A DNA stretch of 64,000 nt, taken from positions 280,717-344,716 of the forward strand of contig JALSJM010000005.1 in the NCBI GenBank assembly GCA_026989355.1. The letters are read 5' to 3'. Under the pieces are notes generated by a model. That model had not been told where the DNA came from. It worked only from the letters and a program-made list of their open reading frames with translations, and did not search any database. The position numbers and the translations under genes are program-made. Below, in pieces: positions 61,359-64,000 of the stretch (the first letter of the stretch is position 1; the number at the start of each line of letters is the position of its first letter). Source of the stretch: Paracoccaceae bacterium. Its GTDB lineage: Bacteria > Pseudomonadota > Alphaproteobacteria > Rhodobacterales > Rhodobacteraceae.

Positions 61359-61798
61359 ACTCTCTGCCAGCCCCCTTCCGCCGGCAGCGGTGCGAAAACG
61401 GGAAAATGCCGCGGTTCAACCAGCGGCACCTGCGGTGGAGACCTGCCGTTCCGTGACTGGCTTTGAAATCAGAACAGGACAAGGGCCCCGGATCACCAGC
61501 ACAAGTTACGAGGTTCAAGACGGGCTTGCGCCTGGGGATGAATTGAACCTCTGTGCACCTTTGTGAATTCAACTGGCCATCCGGAACCCCGGCTGAAACA
61601 TGCGAAGACACGTTTCAGCTTTTGCCCGCCTGAACATGTGACAGGCCTCCACCAATCGGCGCAGCAAGCGCCGACCACTCACACAGTCCCCAACACGCGG
61701 GGACGTTTTATGAATGACAAATTCCCGCTGTGCCATTAATGGGAAAACGGGGCCGGCTTTCCCACGCAGTTTTGTTTCAGGATGATCAGGGAAACACC
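61359..61798. other. Long intergenic region after the urease operon with two short symmetrical elements
   Basis: No convincing gene or tRNA was found in these 440 bp. Short open frames on the minus strand lack homology and good starts. Two features stand out near the next gene: a hairpin GTCCCC...GGGGAC (61686-61691 and 61699-61704, 7-base loop) followed by GTTTTA, and a perfect 10-bp palindrome CCATTAATGG (61733-61742) inside a TTCCC...GGGAA bracket. Base composition is lower in GC than the flanks, which suggests that this segment and the following gene may have been acquired together. Confidence 0.5.
61686..61710 (+). terminator. Hairpin followed by TTTTA (terminator candidate)
   Basis: GTCCCC (61686-61691) pairs with GGGGAC (61699-61704) across a 7-base loop and is followed by GTTTTA. 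It could be a late terminator for the urease transcript, although it lies 330 bp after the ureG stop, or a leader hairpin of the following gene. Confidence 0.45.
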
Positions 61799-62263
61799 AT
61801 GTCAACCGTCAGACGCTATCTGAAGAAACACACCGAAGCCCTGGTCAAGGCTGTCGGGATCGAGAAAGCCTGCGAAATCGCCGGAAAATCCAAGGCCACG
61901 CTCGGGCGATACTATTCCGATGCCCCGGAACATGCCGAACGTTTCATACCGATCGATGTGGTGGCTGCGCTCGAAAGCGCATCACGCTATCCGCATGTCA
62001 CCACCGCCCTGGCCGAAATCAACGGCCTGACCATTTCCTTCGATGCCGATGCCCGCAATTCTTCGGAAAGTCGCTGCGTCAATTCCGATGTGATCGCCCT
62101 CAGTCAGCGCTTCGCGATGCTGATGTCGGAATACAGCCAGTCGATCGAGGACGGAGTCATCACCGTGAACGAGGCCAAGCGGATGCTGCGCGAAACGCTG
62201 GCCCTGCAGAAGGTGCTGCTCGAAATGAAACTGCACCTTGAGGAGGAAGTCGTTACCGGCTGA
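61799..62263 (+). CDS. Orphan protein with HTH-like N-terminus
   Basis: I do not recognise a named family. The 154-residue product begins MSTVRRYLKKHTEALVKAVG and continues with IEKACEIAGKSKATLGRYYSD (about 21-41), which reads like a helix-turn-helix of the type in phage CII or Cro-like regulators. VVAALESASRYPHVTTALAEING follows. A mostly helical C-terminus (SQRFAMLMSEYSQSIEDGVITVNEAKRMLRETLALQKVLLEMKLHLEEE, from about 103) could be a coiled-coil oligomerisation region. It has no membrane segment. It stands alone with 440 bp upstream containing a perfect palindrome. A phage-remnant regulator is plausible but unproven. Confidence 0.72.
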   Translation: MSTVRRYLKKHTEALVKAVGIEKACEIAGKSKATLGRYYSDAPEHAERFIPIDVVAALESASRYPHVTTALAEINGLTISFDADARNSSESRCVNSDVIALSQRFAMLMSEYSQSIEDGVITVNEAKRMLRETLALQKVLLEMKLHLEEEVVTG

Positions 62264-62338
62264 TCGGCACCGCAGGCCCGGCGCATGATCTCATGCACCG
62301 GGGCCGGATGTCGGCGGCCGCTTCCTTCAGCAGGTTCC

Positions 62339-62551
62339 TCAGCAGGTGCTGCAGCCGCCATTGCCCGGCTTGAAGCCAAGCTTGCGGAAAATCCTTTCCG
62401 CCGGGCAGAAGCCGGTAAAGGCCGACTGGAACAGATTGGCCCCCACGAAGGCCGTGAGCCACAGGAAGTTCTGCGAAACATACACCGCCAGCAGCAGCGA
62501 AAGCAGAACCATGAAGCCGGCAAAGGCCAGCACGGCGCGGTCGGAAGTCAT
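62339..62551 (-). CDS. DUF2892-like small membrane protein
   Basis: This 70-residue inner-membrane protein of the DUF2892/YgaP-C-terminal type has two hydrophobic segments (about 6-24 and 28-45) with FLWLTAFVGANLFQSAFTGFCPAERIFRKLGFK and a C-terminal CSTC. Cys50 and the terminal Cys-Ser-Thr-Cys pair could bind sulfur species. Similar domains accompany rhodanese and sulfide-responsive genes. GAAAGGA lies eight bases before the ATG. Upstream on the same strand is an ATTC-N8-GAAT palindrome typical of the persulfide-sensing SqrR/BigR repressors, so expression probably responds to sulfide. The CcdA-like gene lies beyond that operator. Confidence 0.85.
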   Translation of the reverse strand: MTSDRAVLAFAGFMVLLSLLLAVYVSQNFLWLTAFVGANLFQSAFTGFCPAERIFRKLGFKPGNGGCSTC

Positions 62552-62586
62552 CTTTTCGTTCCTTTCATCCGAATGAAAACAGGAAA

Positions 62587-62600
62587 CCCCCTTTCGGGGG
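62587..62600 (-). terminator. GNRA-capped hairpin after the CcdA-like gene or in the DUF2892 leader
   Basis: On the minus strand CCCCC-GAAA-GGGGG forms a compact 5-bp stem with a stable GAAA tetraloop, followed by TTTCCTGTTTTC. It lies 40 bp after the CcdA-like stop and 36 bp before the DUF2892 start. It may terminate the CcdA-like transcript, or shape the leader of the DUF2892 mRNA. Confidence 0.5.
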
Positions 62601-62601
62601 C

Positions 62602-62631
62602 AATACATATTCGGCATATAGAATGTGTATT
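62602..62631. promoter_or_regulatory. SqrR/BigR-type operator (ATTC-N8-GAAT)
   Basis: AATACATATTC (62602-62612) and GAATGTGTATT (62621-62631) form an inverted repeat with 10 of 11 matching positions around GGCATATA. The core ATTC-N8-GAAT is the sequence I recall for the persulfide-responsive repressor SqrR of Rhodobacter and its BigR relatives. It is about 50 bp upstream of the DUF2892 start and reads as an AT-rich promoter/operator. The repressor gene itself is not in the window. Confidence 0.68.
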
Positions 62632-62639
62632 GTCCCTTT

Positions 62640-63317
62640 TCAAGGGGCCGTTCCGCTCCAGTCGGCCGGATTCACGAACAGGCCGAACCAGAGCGACCAG
62701 ACCCCGAGCACCACGAATATCACGCCTGTCAGACTCCGCCGCGCAGCAAGCCGGCCGCCAAGCGCTTCAAGCCGTGGCGACAGCCCCGGCACAAGCGCGA
62801 TGACAGCAAGGGGCAGCGAAAGGAACACGCCGAACACGAACATCATCAGGAATCCCGCGGCAAGACTGCCCGCGCCGGCCGCAAGCCCCAGAAGGCCGAA
62901 CAGGATCGGCGCCGCACAGGCAGGAATGTTGAGCCCGAGAGCAAGCCCGGCAGCAAGGGGGCTGGAAAGCCGTTTCAGCGCCGCGGGGGCAAGATCGAAG
63001 CCACGCCTTACATGCCTGCTCCGCCCCGCAAGAAACAGCAGGCCGAGCCCGAGAAAGAGCACCCCGAACACCAGCCACATGCCCGTCTGCACCCCGATCA
63101 GCCGTGCGCCCAGAAGCGCAATCAGGGCACCGAACAGGCCCATCACGATGGCCCGGGTCAGGATGAAGACAGCCAGCGCCCCGAGGCGCTCGGCCGGCAA
63201 CCGGCGGTTCTGCGTTTCAAGAAACAGGAGATGCCCGCCGATGCTGCAGGGCTCGATGAAACCGAGAAGCCCGAGAAAGGCCGGCAGAAGAACAAGAGCA
63301 GTCAAGCCGATTTCCAT
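62640..63317 (-). CDS. CcdA-like membrane thiol-disulfide transporter
   Basis: This 225-residue six-helix membrane protein of the CcdA/DsbD-beta superfamily passes electrons across the inner membrane by paired cysteines. The cysteine of helix 1 is Cys24 in GFIEPCSIGGH and that of helix 4 is Cys134 in LNIPACAAPILFG; no others are present. IEPCSIGGH and IPACAAP match the branch often found near sulfur-oxidation or sulfide-responsive genes rather than the cytochrome c maturation branch. It is followed by a sulfide-type operator and the DUF2892 gene, which suggests a shared sulfur-stress role. The gltX end lies 160 bp upstream on the same strand. Confidence 0.87.
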   Translation of the reverse strand: MEIGLTALVLLPAFLGLLGFIEPCSIGGHLLFLETQNRRLPAERLGALAVFILTRAIVMGLFGALIALLGARLIGVQTGMWLVFGVLFLGLGLLFLAGRSRHVRRGFDLAPAALKRLSSPLAAGLALGLNIPACAAPILFGLLGLAAGAGSLAAGFLMMFVFGVFLSLPLAVIALVPGLSPRLEALGGRLAARRSLTGVIFVVLGVWSLWFGLFVNPADWSGTAP

Positions 63318-63476
63318 GGTGCCCCCATGTGCCGGAACAGCCTGGAACGCAGACGGGGCACTGTCAACCTTGCCGACACGGCGCCGATACGCACGCGAAA
63401 GGCGGATCGGGGCGACACTTCCGGCAAGGCAGGCCGGACGGTATCGGGACCGGCGCCGGCAAACGCTCCTGCGGCC

Positions 63477-64000
63477 TCAGCCCCCGTCCGCCGCCTTCAC
63501 CACCTGCAGGAGCGGCATCAGACGGGCCATGTCCGGGCCGTGGCTCATGCCGGTCAGCGCCTTGCGCAACGGCATGAACAGTGCCCGGCCCTTGCGACCG
63601 GTGGCCTCCTTCACCGCTGCCGTCCAGCGGCTCCAGGTGGTTTCGTCCCACGGGCGGGAAGGCAGAAGCTTCAGCGCCTCGGCCACGAAATCGGCATCTT
63701 CCGGCGCGATCAGCGGCTCGGCCCCGTTGCGCATCAGATCCCACCATCTGCCCATGTCGGCGCGGGTTTCGATGTTTTCGCGCACGGCATCCCAGAAGGC
63801 CGGCGCAATGTCATCGGGCACGCCAAGCGCCGCGATATCGCCCTGCACGGCCTCGAACGGCAGGCCTGCCACGTATTTCTGGGTCAGCGGCTTCAGATCG
63901 GCAGGATCGAATCTGGTTGGCGCCGCGCCGAACCGGGAAAGATCGAAGCCTTCGGCCAGTTCATCGATGCTGTGGCGCAACTCTACCGGATCGCCCGATC
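63477..64000 (-). CDS. gltX: Glutamyl-tRNA synthetase, C-terminal part (start outside window)
   Basis: The frame is open to the right edge of the window and ends at TGA (63477-63479). The visible 173 codons are the anticodon-binding end of glutamyl-tRNA synthetase: SGDPVELRHSIDELAEGFDLSRFG at the edge, then RFDPADLKPLTQKYV, WDAVRENIETRADMGRWWDL and the closing WTAAVKEATGRKGRALFMPLRKALTGMSHGPDMARLMPLLQ. These are standard family motifs. The catalytic HIGH/KMSKS part lies beyond base 64000. The gene is unremarkable. Confidence 0.94.
   Translation of the reverse strand, partial: SGDPVELRHSIDELAEGFDLSRFGAAPTRFDPADLKPLTQKYVAGLPFEAVQGDIAALGVPDDIAPAFWDAVRENIETRADMGRWWDLMRNGAEPLIAPEDADFVAEALKLLPSRPWDETTWSRWTAAVKEATGRKGRALFMPLRKALTGMSHGPDMARLMPLLQVVKAADGG

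Noticed and set aside
61480..61565. Possible tRNA suggested by a GGTTCAAG T-loop-like string
   Set aside because: No matching acceptor stem, anticodon arm or CCA-end geometry could be drawn.
61686..61704. Possible CRISPR repeat unit because GTCCCC...GGGGAC resembles type I-E repeats
   Set aside because: There is only one copy, with no second repeat within 100 bp and no cas genes, so it is treated as a simple hairpin.
63318..63476. Promoter with TTGACA upstream of the CcdA-like gene
   Set aside because: The -35-like TTGACA on the minus strand is not followed by an acceptable -10 at 16-18 bases (CAGGCT), and no ATTC-N8-GAAT site is present.

Overview
This 64 kb window is GC-rich chromosomal DNA from an alphaproteobacterium, most probably a member of the Rhodobacteraceae/Paracoccaceae. 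The evidence is gene content and order: an F0 operon with split b and b' subunits (atpI-atpB-atpE-atpX-atpF), a bifunctional sulfate adenylyltransferase/APS kinase, a divergent trxB/lrp pair followed by a Hint protein, a DUF5928 glycosyltransferase divergent from a sulfotransferase, and a pgeF-midA-lgt operon. No rRNA, tRNA, CRISPR array, insertion sequence or intact prophage was recognised. Coding density is high and many adjacent genes share ATGA overlaps.

Layout. 1-4.5 kb: end of a peptide-type ABC importer (permeases plus a fused double ATPase) with an aldehyde dehydrogenase. 4.5-11.2 kb: a PAP2 phosphatase, a GT39 membrane glycosyltransferase, an SDR, a P1/DmpA peptidase, an arylformamidase-like hydrolase and a succinate-semialdehyde dehydrogenase. 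11.2-15.4 kb: an ECF sigma factor overlapping a membrane-anchored VWA protein, then hsp20 with a clear sigma-32-type promoter, and an exported trypsin-like protease. 15.5-19.4 kb: glcDEF glycolate oxidase. 19.5-27.7 kb: a DUF599 protein, a small secreted protein and a four-gene MoxR/DUF58/BatA-DUF4159/VWA-like operon. 27.7-38.3 kb: DUF1285, a hydroxypyruvate isomerase-like protein, polA translationally coupled to an Orc1-like AAA ATPase, a zinc-finger protein, a HIT protein, the glycan-modifying pair, a PfkB kinase and nth. 38.4-41 kb: an AraC-MGMT protein, an OmpA lipoprotein and a FadR-type regulator. 41-43.7 kb: the F0 genes. 43.9-49.2 kb: ArsR, sat-cysC, trxB, lrp, Hint and a 48-aa conserved-looking protein. 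49.5-55.6 kb: pgeF-midA-lgt, ubiK, a YbjN protein, proC, a csaA-like gene and a 2-hydroxyacid dehydrogenase. 55.6-61.4 kb: tdk and the complete urease operon ureDABCEFG. 61.4-64 kb: a DNA-binding-like orphan, a DUF2892 protein and a CcdA-like protein around a sulfide-type operator, and the end of gltX.

How the genes work together. Several enzymes converge on C2/C3 hydroxyacids: glcDEF makes glyoxylate, the Hyi-like isomerase handles hydroxypyruvate or tartronate semialdehyde, and the 2-hydroxyacid dehydrogenase reduces glyoxylate or hydroxypyruvate. Sat-CysC can make the PAPS that the sulfotransferase would use. The points most worth a second look are the AAA ATPase/polA coupling with its triple TGTTTATC operator, the sigma/VWA membrane module, the ATTC-N8-GAAT operator at 62.6 kb, the recurring CCAGGATGA intergenic element, and the orphan DNA-binding-like gene after the urease operon. 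No wholly new system can be proven from sequence alone.
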